Assembly: GCA_903834135.1 (NCBI GenBank)
Contig: CAILHZ010000016.1
Coordinates: forward strand, 124,001-188,000
Length of the DNA: 64,000 nt
Direction: 5' to 3'
Origin: an uncultured Opitutia bacterium
Lineage (GTDB): Bacteria > Verrucomicrobiota > Verrucomicrobiia > Opitutales > Opitutaceae
Of the stretch, positions 8,551 to 17,616 are shown one piece after another (the stretch's first letter is position 1; every line of letters begins with the position of its first letter). Under the pieces are notes generated by a model. The model was not told the origin of the DNA. It saw nothing but the letters and a program-made list of their open reading frames with translations, and did no database searches. The position numbers and the translations under genes are program-made.

Positions 8551-10009
8551 CCAAAGAACTGTAAAAGATAGGAACTCAGAAACCATTCAAGGTGCATTGA
8601 AGTGCTTAATTTTTACTGCACTGATTTACCTCGCAGTCTTGCCTTTGCAGCTAAGTGCTGCGTCTAAAGCCAGCAATCCTCCACTTAATATCGTATTCAT
8701 ATTAATAGACGATATGGGCTGGGCTGATGGCGGTTGCTTTGGTAGCGCATTTTACAAGACCCCACAGATTGATGCACTGGCTGCTTCAGGAACTCGCTTT
8801 AAACAAGCTTACGCAGCATGTGCTGTTTGTTCACCCACACGCGCTGCACTGATGACTGGCAAATATCCAGCACGCTTACATATCACAGATTGGATACCGG
8901 GAGAGAGCGCACCTCAAAATGCTAAATTTGAAATTCCTGATTGGACTGAAAAATTACCGCTTAAGGAATATACCTTAGCTCAGGCATTTAAAAAACTAGG
9001 CTACGAAACTTGCCATATTGGCAAATGGCATCTCGGAGGTAGTGATTTTTTTCCAGAACACCACGGCTTCGATAGTAATATTGCAGGAGGTGAAACAGGA
9101 CAGCCTGCATCTTATTTCTGGCCTTATGGATCGTTAAGCAATGTACATCATGTTCCTGGGTTATCAGAACGTGGTGGCCAAAAAGGGGAATACTTAACCG
9201 ACCAACTCACTGATGAAGCGCTGCGTTTCATTGAGGCAAACAAAGATAAACCTTTTTATTTAAACTTTTGCCACTACGCAGTGCATGCTCCGCTTATGGG
9301 TAAGCAGGCACTCATAGACTCTGCTGCAGATAGACCCGGTGCAGATGGCCAAAGCAACACAGTATATGCTGCAATGCTTGCAAGTGTAGATGAAAGTATA
9401 GGACGTGTTGTAAAAAAATTAGATGAACTAAATCTCACTGATCACACACTGATTGTTTTTACTTCAGATAACGGCGGCGCAATTCATTTCGGCAAGCCAC
9501 CAGCTACATCTAATTATCCCTTACGTAACGGCAAAGGCACAGCTTACGAGGGAGGCCTGCGCGTACCTCTTATCATAAAGATGCCGCATGTGACAAAGCC
9601 TGGTAGCGTGTGCGATACACCTGTTATCACGATGGATTTTTTCCCAACGCTGCTGGAATTAGCTGGTGCAGATAAAACAGCCAGTGACACCGCATTAGAC
9701 GGTGTGAGTTGCGTATCATTATTGAGAGGCGAAAAACAAACGCCCCACGCTAAGCTATTCTGGCACTATCCCCATTACTGGAATGGCGGAAAAGTTTCCC
9801 CTTATAGCGTAGCTCGTATTGGCGACTGGAAGTTAATACGGTTTTATGAAACAAACCGCGAAGAACTCTATAATTTAAACTCTGACTTATCGGAAACAAA
9901 CGATCTGTCGGTTAAAAATCCTGCAAAGAGGAAAGAATTAAGCACTCAACTGGACTTATGGCTTAAGGAGGTAGGCGCACAAATACCAGTCGCTCATAAC
10001 GCCAGATAG
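8537..10009 (+). CDS. Exported arylsulfatase, type I formylglycine sulfatase (490 aa)
   Basis: Hydrolyses sulfate esters, probably on a glycan, in the periplasm or outside. A hydrophobic export segment lies at about residues 20-42 after a short charged leader. IDDMGWAD (Asp58, Asp59) supplies calcium ligands. CSPTRAALMTG carries Cys98, which would be converted to formylglycine by a maturase not seen in the window. Further active-site pieces are HIGKWHLGG and FTSDNGGA. The C-terminal part includes LFWHYPHYWN and the ELYNLNSDLSETNDL end common in this family. It overlaps sorB by 14 bases and is the last gene before a terminator/tRNA region. Together with nagB, the receptor and LacI it points to sulfated amino-sugar use; the actual substrate is not readable. 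Confidence 0.92.
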   Translation: MALSNQRTVKDRNSETIQGALKCLIFTALIYLAVLPLQLSAASKASNPPLNIVFILIDDMGWADGGCFGSAFYKTPQIDALAASGTRFKQAYAACAVCSPTRAALMTGKYPARLHITDWIPGESAPQNAKFEIPDWTEKLPLKEYTLAQAFKKLGYETCHIGKWHLGGSDFFPEHHGFDSNIAGGETGQPASYFWPYGSLSNVHHVPGLSERGGQKGEYLTDQLTDEALRFIEANKDKPFYLNFCHYAVHAPLMGKQALIDSAADRPGADGQSNTVYAAMLASVDESIGRVVKKLDELNLTDHTLIVFTSDNGGAIHFGKPPATSNYPLRNGKGTAYEGGLRVPLIIKMPHVTKPGSVCDTPVITMDFFPTLLELAGADKTASDTALDGVSCVSLLRGEKQTPHAKLFWHYPHYWNGGKVSPYSVARIGDWKLIRFYETNREELYNLNSDLSETNDLSVKNPAKRKELSTQLDLWLKEVGAQIPVAHNAR

Positions 10010-10050
10010 ATTTTTTTACCCATTTGAAGACCTCCTATAGCTCAAAAACC

Positions 10051-10081
10051 AAAAAACCCTCCCGAGCAGTAGGGAGGGTTT
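10051..10081 (-). terminator. Terminator downstream of the initiator tRNA (possibly bidirectional)
   Basis: AAACCCTCCC (10054-10063) and GGGAGGGTTT (10072-10081) form a 10-bp stem with an 8-base loop. On the minus strand it is followed by six T residues (complement of A10051-10056), so it most clearly ends the tRNA transcript. It also lies 42 bases after the arylsulfatase stop and may stop that operon from the other side. Confidence 0.8.
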
Positions 10082-10085
10082 AAAT

Positions 10086-10162
<77 letters not shown>

Positions 10163-10423
10163 ATAAGGAAGGCAGAGAATTGGCTTCACCCCCCCGTATG
10201 TCAAAGAGTTTCTGGAATAAAGAGTTTATTTAGAGTTTCTTTCACTTATAGTGTTGTAACTACATTAATGTCAGTTAATTACGTATTTATACGGACCCGA
10301 TTAGGTAGTATATTTAACTGCTAAGTGGCACTGCTCTCCAATAAAAGCTCAACCTATTACAGGGAATACCAAAACGAAGGTTGACACTCGAACCCTAAAC
10401 CTTTGCATTTGGCCTCTTTTCCC
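10163..10423 (+). other. Leader and promoter region of rplM-rpsI
   Basis: No open frame of note lies here. The region is A+T-rich around 10230-10320 and becomes mixed before the ribosomal genes. A TTGACA at 10381-10386 is present, but the -10 spacing would place transcription almost on the start codon, so I do not claim it. I saw no clear ribosomal-protein binding structure. Confidence 0.4.
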
Positions 10424-10852
10424 ATGAAAACTTTCCTCGCCAAACAGGAGACCGTTCAACCCAAATGGCATCTTATCGATGCACAAGGTGTTGTACTAGG
10501 ACGTCTCGCAGTGAAAGCCGCGAACATCATCCGCGGCCGCCATAAAGCATCCTACACACCGCACGTTGACACTGGCGATTACGTTATCGTGATCAACGCT
10601 GACAAGGTCGTCCTTACCGGTAAGAAGGAAGAACAAAACGAGTACATGTTTTTCTCGGGCTTCGTTGGTGGCGAAAGCTACCGCAGCTTGAAGCTCATGC
10701 GCGAAAAGCATCCTGAATTTATCATCGAGCACGCTGTTAAAGGCATGCTTCCAAAGAACCGCATTGCTAACCGCATGCTCACCAAGCTCCGCGTCTTCGC
10801 AGGCGCAGCGCACACCCACGAAGCTCAGAACCCTACTAAGGTTTCCGTCTGA
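10424..10852 (+). CDS. rplM: 50S ribosomal protein L13
   Basis: Large-subunit protein L13, 142 aa, the usual size. [20 protein letters not shown] at the N-terminus, [35 protein letters not shown] and [11 protein letters not shown] are family hallmarks. I chose ATG 10424 rather than an in-frame TTG at 10403, because MKTF is the conserved L13 beginning and nothing conserved precedes it. No clear Shine-Dalgarno is present (cctcttttccc precedes ATG). It is followed 8 bases later by rpsI, the standard pairing. Confidence 0.98.
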   Translation: MKTFLAKQETVQPKWHLIDAQGVVLGRLAVKAANIIRGRHKASYTPHVDTGDYVIVINADKVVLTGKKEEQNEYMFFSGFVGGESYRSLKLMREKHPEFIIEHAVKGMLPKNRIANRMLTKLRVFAGAAHTHEAQNPTKVSV

Positions 10853-10860
10853 TTGAGACC

Positions 10861-11259
10861 ATGACTATCGCATCTAACATCTTCACAGCAACAGGCCGTC
10901 GCAAGACAGCAACCGCTCGCATTCGCCTTTCCGAAGGATCAGGTAAGCTCACCGTTAACGGTCGCTCATTTGACGTTTATTTCTCTCACGAAAATTTCTC
11001 GAAACAAGCTTACGCTCCTTTGCTCGTTGTTTCGATGAAAGACAAAGTTGACGTATCAGCTAATGTGGCTGGTGGCGGCGTCGCTGGCCAAGCAGGTGCA
11101 GTTGCCCATGGCATTGCTCGTGCTCTCCAGAAGATGAACCTCGAACTTCGTCCAGCTCTGAAGAAAGCAGGTCACATTAAACGTGATCCTCGTCAGAAAG
11201 AACGTAAGAAGCCTGGTCAACCAGGTGCTCGTAAGCGCTTCCAATTCAGCAAACGTTAA
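10861..11259 (+). CDS. rpsI: 30S ribosomal protein S9
   Basis: Small-subunit protein S9, 132 aa. [14 protein letters not shown] at the N-terminus, [20 protein letters not shown] in the middle, and the basic C-terminal tail [12 protein letters not shown], which reaches the P site of the ribosome, are diagnostic. Cotranscribed with rplM and ended by a strong terminator at 11283-11311. Confidence 0.98.
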   Translation: MTIASNIFTATGRRKTATARIRLSEGSGKLTVNGRSFDVYFSHENFSKQAYAPLLVVSMKDKVDVSANVAGGGVAGQAGAVAHGIARALQKMNLELRPALKKAGHIKRDPRQKERKKPGQPGARKRFQFSKR

Positions 11260-11282
11260 TCGTTTCTGTCTCTTTTCCAAAA

Positions 11283-11311
11283 GCCTTACCTTTACTGGTG
11301 AGGCTTTTTTT
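11283..11311 (+). terminator. Rho-independent terminator of rplM-rpsI
   Basis: GCCTTACC (11283-11290), loop TTTACT, and GGTGAGGC (11297-11304) pair over 8 bp (one G:T), followed by seven T residues (11305-11311). It starts 24 bases after the rpsI stop. Confidence 0.9.
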
Positions 11312-11354
11312 ATCTCCATTTGCAAGAGCCTGTGCATTGTACACCTAGTCTTCT

Positions 11355-12224
11355 ATGCGTTTAGCATCTCTAGTTAAAAGACTATACCTGCTTAATTTAC
11401 TAAGCGTCCTAGCCCTATGCCCCATCCTCAAAGGATTCGGCGCAGACTTAGTCGTTACTGACCCCGCACCCGAATTAGCTTTAAGCTTAAGTCCAACTTA
11501 CGTCTCAAAGAATATTTTTAGAGGACAACAGATTGCAGGGCCCAGTTTTCAAATTCCATTACAAGCAGACTATGGAGCCTTTACTGCACTTTTATTTAGC
11601 TGCAGTGACCTGAAAGCCAGTTCAAATCTGAGGCTCAACTTTCATACCTCCTACTTGTTTAATATCGGACATACTCTAAAGCTAGAGCCGCTATTTAACG
11701 TTTTTACTACTCCAAGAGAAGATACGCTGAATCCATTGTATGTCGCAGGAAAAGCTGTCGGGGAGCAGCTCTATCATACCCAATACGAAACAGGACTGGG
11801 TACTGAGTTTACACTGTATGGATTCAAACTGCAGCCACGCTATTTCTATAATACGACTATAAAGGGAAACACGTACGAGCTATATACAAAGTACGATCTA
11901 CCTTTATTATCCCTTGGAACAGAAATTAATTTCACTGCAAAAATAGGGGCTATGCATGACAAAAACTTAACCACACCTGTAATTAGTCAAGTACCTCGTG
12001 GTGTAGTAGCCTACCCTCTTAATTTACAGACACACTATACGGTGCTAGGAGTTTCAATACCTTATCAAATCAAACGCTCTGTAAGCGTGAAACTAGGCTG
12101 GTATTACAACCAAAGCTCTTCAGATCTAAGCCAAAATCTTCCAGCGGGAACTGTTTCTGGTGTAGAAAAACACATCGTAACTCATGCGGGAGTATTTTCA
12201 TCTCAAATCGAATTCAAGTTCTAA
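11355..12224 (+). CDS. Predicted outer-membrane beta-barrel protein (289 aa)
   Basis: A signal peptide spans about residues 1-28 (LSVLALCPILKGFGA). The mature part begins with LALSLSPTYVSKNIFRGQQIAGPSFQIPL, resembling the start of the TIGR02001-type outer-membrane family, in which a YVxRGxxxxG pattern opens the barrel. Alternating hydrophobic/aromatic strands continue to the C-terminus, which ends in FSSQIEFKF with a terminal Phe, as expected for barrel assembly. The gene stands alone between the rpsI terminator and argC. Function is unknown; a porin-like or structural role is a guess. Confidence 0.65.
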   Translation: MRLASLVKRLYLLNLLSVLALCPILKGFGADLVVTDPAPELALSLSPTYVSKNIFRGQQIAGPSFQIPLQADYGAFTALLFSCSDLKASSNLRLNFHTSYLFNIGHTLKLEPLFNVFTTPREDTLNPLYVAGKAVGEQLYHTQYETGLGTEFTLYGFKLQPRYFYNTTIKGNTYELYTKYDLPLLSLGTEINFTAKIGAMHDKNLTTPVISQVPRGVVAYPLNLQTHYTVLGVSIPYQIKRSVSVKLGWYYNQSSSDLSQNLPAGTVSGVEKHIVTHAGVFSSQIEFKF

Positions 12225-12345
12225 CTAAGATCAGAAAATTTGCCTCGTGCGTTACAAATGCATGGCAAAGTAGCATGAAAATTTCTCGTTTTCCCTGTGA
12301 AAATGATTTGTGAAGAAGCCCAATCCAGTCCTTTATAGACTCATC

Positions 12346-13371
12346 ATGAAGGTAGGTATCGTCGGTGCGTCCGGTTATGCCGGCGAAGTTCTAGTTAAAC
12401 TCCTTTTGCGTCACCCACACGCAGAACTAGCCGCGGTTACATCACGCGTACATGCCGGTAAAGCACTCGGCAATGTAATCCCTTCCTTACGCGGTGTAGA
12501 CAAGGGTCTTTTCTTCACGGCCTCTGATGCAGCTGCCTTAGCAGCAACAGACATTCCTGTTTTTTTCTTAGCTCTCCCACACGGAACAGCAGCCGAGTAC
12601 GCGAAAGTATTAGTTGCAGCAGGAAAACGGGTCATCGATCTAAGTGCAGACTTCAGAGTCGCTAATTTAGAAACCTACGAGCACTACTACGGTAAGCATC
12701 ACGCCCCAGAACTTTTAGCACTTGCTCGTTACGTACTTCCTGAAATCACGGATCCAGCGTGGAAAAAAGAAGCTAAGATTGTCGCTTCCCCAGGCTGTTA
12801 TCCTACGAGTATTTTAATTCCGCTAATACCTCTACTAAGAGACGGTATTGTTTCTAGGCAGCATATTGTCATTAACAGTTTCAGTGGCGTAAGTGGTGCA
12901 GGTAGGAAAGTTGAGGAAACTTACCTCTACGTTGAACGTGCCGAAAGCGCTAAAGCTTACGGCCTAGTAAAACACCGCCACCTTTCTGAAATCGAAGAAC
13001 AGCTAGCCTTGCACACAGGAGGCAAAACAATCGTACAATTTAATCCGCATTTAGCTCCTATGCGCTTTGGCATAGCGACCACCATAACGGTACCTGCTGC
13101 TGGAGGTTCCACGGTGGATATGGTCTACACTTCTTGGAAAAAAGCATACGGTAAGTCTTCATTCATTCAGCTCTTACCTACTGGCGAGACACCAGATACT
13201 GCCCACGTCATTGAAACAAACCGGGTTGATATGTCTGCAACCTACGATCCAAGAACAAACAACTTCATAATTACCTCTGCCGAGGATAATCTTTACAAAG
13301 GAACCGGCGGCCAGGCAGTCCAGACTCTCAACTTATGGGAAGGCTGGAATGAAACAGCTGGGCTAGTGTAA
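12346..13371 (+). CDS. argC: N-acetyl-gamma-glutamyl-phosphate reductase
   Basis: Third step of arginine synthesis: NADPH-dependent reduction of N-acetylglutamyl phosphate to the semialdehyde, in the cytoplasm. The N-terminal Rossmann motif MKVGIVGASGYAGEVLVKLL, the catalytic cysteine in ASPGCYPTS, the substrate loop FSGVSGAGRK and the HLAPMRFGI region are all present. Length 341 aa is normal. I chose ATG 12346 over an in-frame GTG at 12310, because the conserved sequence begins at this Met and the 12 extra residues look non-coding. It is first in the arginine/polyamine block and separated by 73 bases from homospermidine synthase. Confidence 0.97.
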   Translation: MKVGIVGASGYAGEVLVKLLLRHPHAELAAVTSRVHAGKALGNVIPSLRGVDKGLFFTASDAAALAATDIPVFFLALPHGTAAEYAKVLVAAGKRVIDLSADFRVANLETYEHYYGKHHAPELLALARYVLPEITDPAWKKEAKIVASPGCYPTSILIPLIPLLRDGIVSRQHIVINSFSGVSGAGRKVEETYLYVERAESAKAYGLVKHRHLSEIEEQLALHTGGKTIVQFNPHLAPMRFGIATTITVPAAGGSTVDMVYTSWKKAYGKSSFIQLLPTGETPDTAHVIETNRVDMSATYDPRTNNFIITSAEDNLYKGTGGQAVQTLNLWEGWNETAGLV

Positions 13372-13444
13372 AGAACCTGCTTAAAACAGTAACAAAATCC
13401 TTGTAGCAAAGCGTCTTTCCAACAGTACTCGTACTTTAACTCAC

Positions 13445-14902
13445 ATGACACAATTCAATAAAAAAATCCTATTCGTAGGCTACGGTGCCGTAGCTGAATG
13501 TACATTACCTATCTTGCTGAAACTCGTTAAGGTGCCAGCACGTAACATCACGGTCATGGATTTCGTGAACAAGTCTGCAAAACTTAAAGCTTGGACCTCC
13601 AAAGGTGTTAAGTTTGTTAAAGACCGTGTCACTGAAGAGAACATGGGCAAAGTGCTCTCAAAGTATGTTTCAGAAGGCGATCTCATCATTGACTTGGCAT
13701 GGAACATTGATGCCTGCGAAATTCTTCAATGGTGTCATGACAAGGGTGTTCTCTATATTAACACCTCAACAGAATTGTGGGATCCGTATGCAGGTGGCCC
13801 TAACAAGCACCCAACTGAGCGCACACTTTACTACCGCCACATGAATCTTCGCAAGATGATGTCAAAGTGGAAGACCAAAGGTCCAACCGCTGTTATCGAA
13901 CACGGTGCAAACCCAGGACTCATTTCTCACTTCACTAAGCAGGGCTTAATAGACATCGCTAACCGCTCAATCTCCGACAAGAAGGTCAAGGGCAGCAAAG
14001 CAGAAAAGCTTGTTCAATTAATCAGCGACCGCTCCTTTAACCAACTCGCTCAAGCTTTAGGTGTTAAGGTTATTCACTGTAGCGAACGTGATACACAAAT
14101 CAGCGACGTGCCAAAGCAAGTCGATGAATTCGTGAACACATGGAGTATCGAAGGCTTCCGTGAAGAAGGTACAACAACTGCTGAAATGGGTTGGGGTACG
14201 CACGAAAAAGAACTGCCTGCTCTAGCTTACACTCATAAGACCGGACCAAAGAATCAAATCTGCTTAGGTCGTATGGGAATGAACACATGGGTACGCTCAT
14301 GGGTACCTAACTATACCATTCAAGGCATGGTGGTTCGTCACGGTGAAGCATTTACGATTTCAGATAAATTAACCGTCTGGAAGAATGGTAAGGCAGTATA
14401 TCGCCCTACTGTTCATTACGCTTACAATCCTTGCGATACTGCAATTGCTTCCCTTAACGAAATGCGTGGCTACGACTACCGCTTAGTCGAAAACCAACGC
14501 ATCATGAATGATGAAATCACCACAGGTGCAGACATCTTAGGTTCACTCATCATGGGTCATGATTATAAATCCTGGTGGACTGGAAGTGATTTAAGTATCG
14601 AGCAATCTCGTGCTTTAGTTCCTCACCAGAATGCAACCACGATGCAAGTAGCTATCTCAGTTGTAGCAGCATCGATGTGGATGATGGAGAACCAGGCTTC
14701 AGGCATCGTTGTTCCTGATGATCTTCCTCATGATTACATCTTAAAGATTTCGAAACCTTACCTAGGTAAGTTCATTTCGACACCTTCAGATTGGACACCA
14801 CTACGTGATTTAAAACCAGGATTTGGTAAATTCACGAAGCGTGACTTGGATCACAAAGATCCTTGGCAGTTTAAGAACTTCTTAATCAACCAAAACGACT
14901 AA
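13445..14902 (+). CDS. hss: Homospermidine synthase (485 aa)
   Basis: NAD-dependent enzyme that condenses two putrescine (or putrescine and spermidine) units into sym-homospermidine. A Rossmann start ILFVGYGAVAECTLPILL (about 9-26) is followed by EHGANPGLISHF, ERDTQISDVPK, VNTWSIEGFREEG, AEMGWGTHEKE, YRPTVHYAYNPC and QNATTMQVAISVVA. All of these align by eye with the Blastochloris-type synthase. The saccharopine-dehydrogenase-like fold is the alternative superfamily label. The gene is 9 bases before the ornithine decarboxylase gene that would supply putrescine, so the two form a biosynthetic pair placed between argC and argJ/argB, whose product ornithine is the precursor. Confidence 0.9.
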   Translation: MTQFNKKILFVGYGAVAECTLPILLKLVKVPARNITVMDFVNKSAKLKAWTSKGVKFVKDRVTEENMGKVLSKYVSEGDLIIDLAWNIDACEILQWCHDKGVLYINTSTELWDPYAGGPNKHPTERTLYYRHMNLRKMMSKWKTKGPTAVIEHGANPGLISHFTKQGLIDIANRSISDKKVKGSKAEKLVQLISDRSFNQLAQALGVKVIHCSERDTQISDVPKQVDEFVNTWSIEGFREEGTTTAEMGWGTHEKELPALAYTHKTGPKNQICLGRMGMNTWVRSWVPNYTIQGMVVRHGEAFTISDKLTVWKNGKAVYRPTVHYAYNPCDTAIASLNEMRGYDYRLVENQRIMNDEITTGADILGSLIMGHDYKSWWTGSDLSIEQSRALVPHQNATTMQVAISVVAASMWMMENQASGIVVPDDLPHDYILKISKPYLGKFISTPSDWTPLRDLKPGFGKFTKRDLDHKDPWQFKNFLINQND

Positions 14903-14911
14903 GCACCAAGG

Positions 14912-16051
14912 ATGATCACAAAATCGCAGCTTCAGAAGCTCGCCAAAGTTCACGGCACTCCTTTGTTCATCATCGATCATGATGAACTCAGGAGCAACTA
15001 CCGTCAGTTTAGGAAATACCTACCACGCGTTCAGATTTACTACGCTGTCAAAGCAAACTCTGATCCTGCGATTGTGAAAACCCTCTACAAAGAGGGCTCG
15101 AGTTTCGACGTAGCGTCGATGCCTGAATTTGATATCGTTCACGAAAATATTAAGCACCTATCTGCTAAGAAGCGCCAGGAGTGGATTTGGGATAAGATTA
15201 TCTACGCAAATCCAACCAAGCCAACCGACACACTCGAAGTCTTAAATAAGTATAAGCCTTTGGTGACTTTTGATAATTCTGAAGAAATTAAAAAAATCAA
15301 AAAGCACGCACCAAATGCTGGCCTTGCACTCAGACTTAAAGTGCCAAATACAGGCGCTATGGTGGAACTGTCTTCCAAGTTCGGAGCTTCACCCGGTGAA
15401 GCCGTTGATCTGATCTTAGAAGCAGATAAGGCGGGCTTAACCGTAGAAGGCATTAGTTTCCACGTTGGAAGCCAGACCACTAATTTCGAGAACTACGTTC
15501 AATCGCTAAGCTTAACAGCGTCTGTTTTCAAAGAAGCAATAGATCGTGGTTATACTAAGATGAACTTAATTGATATCGGCGGAGGCTTTCCAGCTCCTTA
15601 CGATTCCTCGGTTAAGCCATTCAAGGAATTAGCTAAGGTAATTAATACCGAAATCGACCGCCTTTTCCCTAAAGATATTCAAATCTTAGCTGAGCCAGGT
15701 CGTTACATGGTCGCTTCAGCAGGTTACTGCGTTTCTTCCGTAATCGGAAAGGCCGTGCGTGATAACAAGATGTGCTACTACATCAATGACGGTGTATATC
15801 ATACGTACTCAGGTGTAATTTTTGACCACTGTAAATATCCAGTAAAAGCCTTCAAGAAAGGCCCAACTCAGATGAGTTCCGTCTTCGGTCCTACCTGTGA
15901 TGCACTCGATGTTGTTTCGATGGCAGAAAATCTCCCTTCGCTAGAACGAGGTGATTTTGTGTACAGTGAGAAAATAGGTGCTTACAGTCACGCTTCAGCT
16001 ACGTACTTCAACGGCTTCCCACCTGCAAAGGTGGTTCACGTTAACCAATAA
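14912..16051 (+). CDS. Ornithine decarboxylase, alanine-racemase-fold PLP type (379 aa)
   Basis: Decarboxylates ornithine to putrescine. The eukaryotic-type (fold III) signature is clear. YYAVKANSDP contains the PLP lysine (Lys47), FHVGSQTTN and DIGGGFPAPYD bind phosphate, and AEPGRYMVASAG, GPTCDALDVV (catalytic Cys) and YSHASATYFNGF come from the C-terminal barrel. A specific residue in the substrate helix would be needed to exclude lysine/ornithine or carboxynorspermidine decarboxylase activity. Its position directly after homospermidine synthase favours putrescine production. It converges on argJ with only 10 bases between stop codons. Confidence 0.88.
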   Translation: MITKSQLQKLAKVHGTPLFIIDHDELRSNYRQFRKYLPRVQIYYAVKANSDPAIVKTLYKEGSSFDVASMPEFDIVHENIKHLSAKKRQEWIWDKIIYANPTKPTDTLEVLNKYKPLVTFDNSEEIKKIKKHAPNAGLALRLKVPNTGAMVELSSKFGASPGEAVDLILEADKAGLTVEGISFHVGSQTTNFENYVQSLSLTASVFKEAIDRGYTKMNLIDIGGGFPAPYDSSVKPFKELAKVINTEIDRLFPKDIQILAEPGRYMVASAGYCVSSVIGKAVRDNKMCYYINDGVYHTYSGVIFDHCKYPVKAFKKGPTQMSSVFGPTCDALDVVSMAENLPSLERGDFVYSEKIGAYSHASATYFNGFPPAKVVHVNQ

Positions 16052-16061
16052 ATCTGAGCGA

Positions 16062-17378
16062 TCAGCTCCGATAGTCGGCATTCTCACTCACGTATTCGTG
16101 GGTGAGATCTCCCCCAAAGATAGTCGCTGACTGATTACCAGTACCGACATCTATTTGAATTTCCACGCACTTTTCGTGTGGGGGAAAATCGACAGCAGCA
16201 GTAAAGACACCGTCCTTTGGAGGTGCGCTTTTGTAGAGTTCTGCATCTACTAAATGAGCTGAAAGAGCTTTCTCTTTTGAAGGGTCGAGTTGGAAAAACC
16301 CCTTTGAAAAAATGGTTATTCCGCCAAGTTTAACCTCTAACTGAGATAGATCTGTTTTATCATCACTTGCTCCTACGTGTTTTCCAATTGCCTGAACTAA
16401 ACGCCCAACATTGGCGTCATTGCCTGCGACCGCACATTTAAACAGAGGTGCATTAACGATTGTTTTACCTAATGCCCTTGCGAAGGCTTGGTCATTAGCG
16501 CGCGTGATTGATACTTTAATGACATGACGAACGCCTTCACCGTTGCGCACTACGTCTTCTGCTAAGTCACAGCACACCTGCCTTAATCCACGCACAAAGG
16601 CAGCCTTATCGCTGCAAGGCACTTTACTTGAAGAAATAAGAACAACGGTATCTGAGGTGCTTGTATCACTATCAATACTGATTGCATTGAAAGAATCTGA
16701 GACGACCTCTTTCAATAAGGCTCTGAGTTCTTCTCTAGGTATAGCGATGTCTGTGAGAATATAGACAAGCATGGTAGCCAAGTTCGGCTCGATCATCCCT
16801 GCTCCTTTAGCGATACCCACAATACAACCCTGCCCTACATCAAAGCGGCGAATTTTTGGATAAAGATCTGTTGTTACAATGCCCTCTGCTGCAGGTAGAA
16901 TTGAGCCAGCTGCTAACGTTGAAATGGCTTGAGGCAACGCTAGTTTCATCGCGTCTACCGGAAGCCCCCAGCCAATAACTCCCGTTGAACTAGGAAGTAC
17001 TTGCTCGGCTTTTAAACCCAGATGCTTTGCTACTTCAGCACAAATATTTTCTGAGGCAGCTTCGCCTCCAGGAGCACAAACATTAGAAATTTTATTGTTA
17101 ATGATAATAGCACCTAGATTCTGTGATTCTAAACGCTTGCGGCCAACAATCACGGGAGCACCCGGAAAAGCATTCTTCGTAAACACAGCAGCAAAATCTG
17201 ATGTTGGTTTATCTAATGCAATCAATGTCAGAGTCATTTTGGCAGGCTTAGGCGCCTCCTGCGGCACAAAATCAAATCGACTTGAGCCTACGCGGAACCC
17301 TGCAGGTAATCTAGCTTGGGAAATAAGCCAGGCGCGGTGGCTAGAACGATCTGAAAAGTGAAGTGACGTACTTGGCAT
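16062..17378 (-). CDS. argJ: Ornithine acetyltransferase / N-acetylglutamate synthase
   Basis: Transfers the acetyl group from N-acetylornithine to glutamate, closing the acetyl cycle of arginine synthesis. The precursor cleaves itself at the Ala-Thr bond in the PNLATMLVY motif (Ala201-Thr202), which is intact here after KGAGMIE. Further marks are STGVIGWGLP, IDSDTSTSDTV and the VAGNDANVGR loop. Length 438 aa is slightly above the usual 400-410, mostly from the N-terminal 35 residues, so a later start is possible although no better Met is near. It is the only arg gene on the minus strand, divergent from argB across about 240 bases. Confidence 0.96.
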   Translation of the reverse strand: MPSTSLHFSDRSSHRAWLISQARLPAGFRVGSSRFDFVPQEAPKPAKMTLTLIALDKPTSDFAAVFTKNAFPGAPVIVGRKRLESQNLGAIIINNKISNVCAPGGEAASENICAEVAKHLGLKAEQVLPSSTGVIGWGLPVDAMKLALPQAISTLAAGSILPAAEGIVTTDLYPKIRRFDVGQGCIVGIAKGAGMIEPNLATMLVYILTDIAIPREELRALLKEVVSDSFNAISIDSDTSTSDTVVLISSSKVPCSDKAAFVRGLRQVCCDLAEDVVRNGEGVRHVIKVSITRANDQAFARALGKTIVNAPLFKCAVAGNDANVGRLVQAIGKHVGASDDKTDLSQLEVKLGGITIFSKGFFQLDPSKEKALSAHLVDAELYKSAPPKDGVFTAAVDFPPHEKCVEIQIDVGTGNQSATIFGGDLTHEYVSENADYRS

Positions 17379-17582
17379 GTTGGAGTAAGAGCACTTAAAA
17401 CAAAGACTTTGAAATCCTCCACATTATTCTTTAGGCGCCTGAATGGAGCCTAGAGCCTAAACGAGCATTTTGAGGAAATCGTTTAAAGACTAAAAAATGT
17501 TATCGAAATCTAGTCCAAGTCTGCACTACTGTCGTTTTAATACAAAGACACGGTGAACGAAAATAATAGTCTCCTCTTCAAA

Positions 17583-17602
17583 GCACGGCAATTAAGCCGT
17601 GC
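17583..17602 (+). promoter_or_regulatory. Inverted repeat at the argB translation start
   Basis: GCACGGC (17583-17589) and GCCGTGC (17596-17602) form a 7-bp stem with AATTAA between. It ends 14 bases before the chosen argB ATG (17617) and includes an in-frame GTG at 17599. There is no T tract, so it is not a terminator. It could be an operator or an RNA hairpin over the ribosome-landing site. Confidence 0.4.
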
Positions 17603-17616
17603 ATCATAATCCGGCA

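Noticed and set aside
10381..10409. TTGACA-based promoter for rplM
   Set aside because: A 17-base spacer leads to TGCATT, a poor -10, only about 15 bases from the ATG; the true promoter is probably further upstream in the A+T-rich stretch.
10403..10423. TTG start giving L13 seven extra residues
   Set aside because: MKTF at 10424 is the conserved L13 beginning; the extra residues have no counterpart.
11183..11377. 64-codon plus-strand frame over the rpsI end and terminator
   Set aside because: It runs through the rpsI coding end and the terminator stem in another frame and has no family features.
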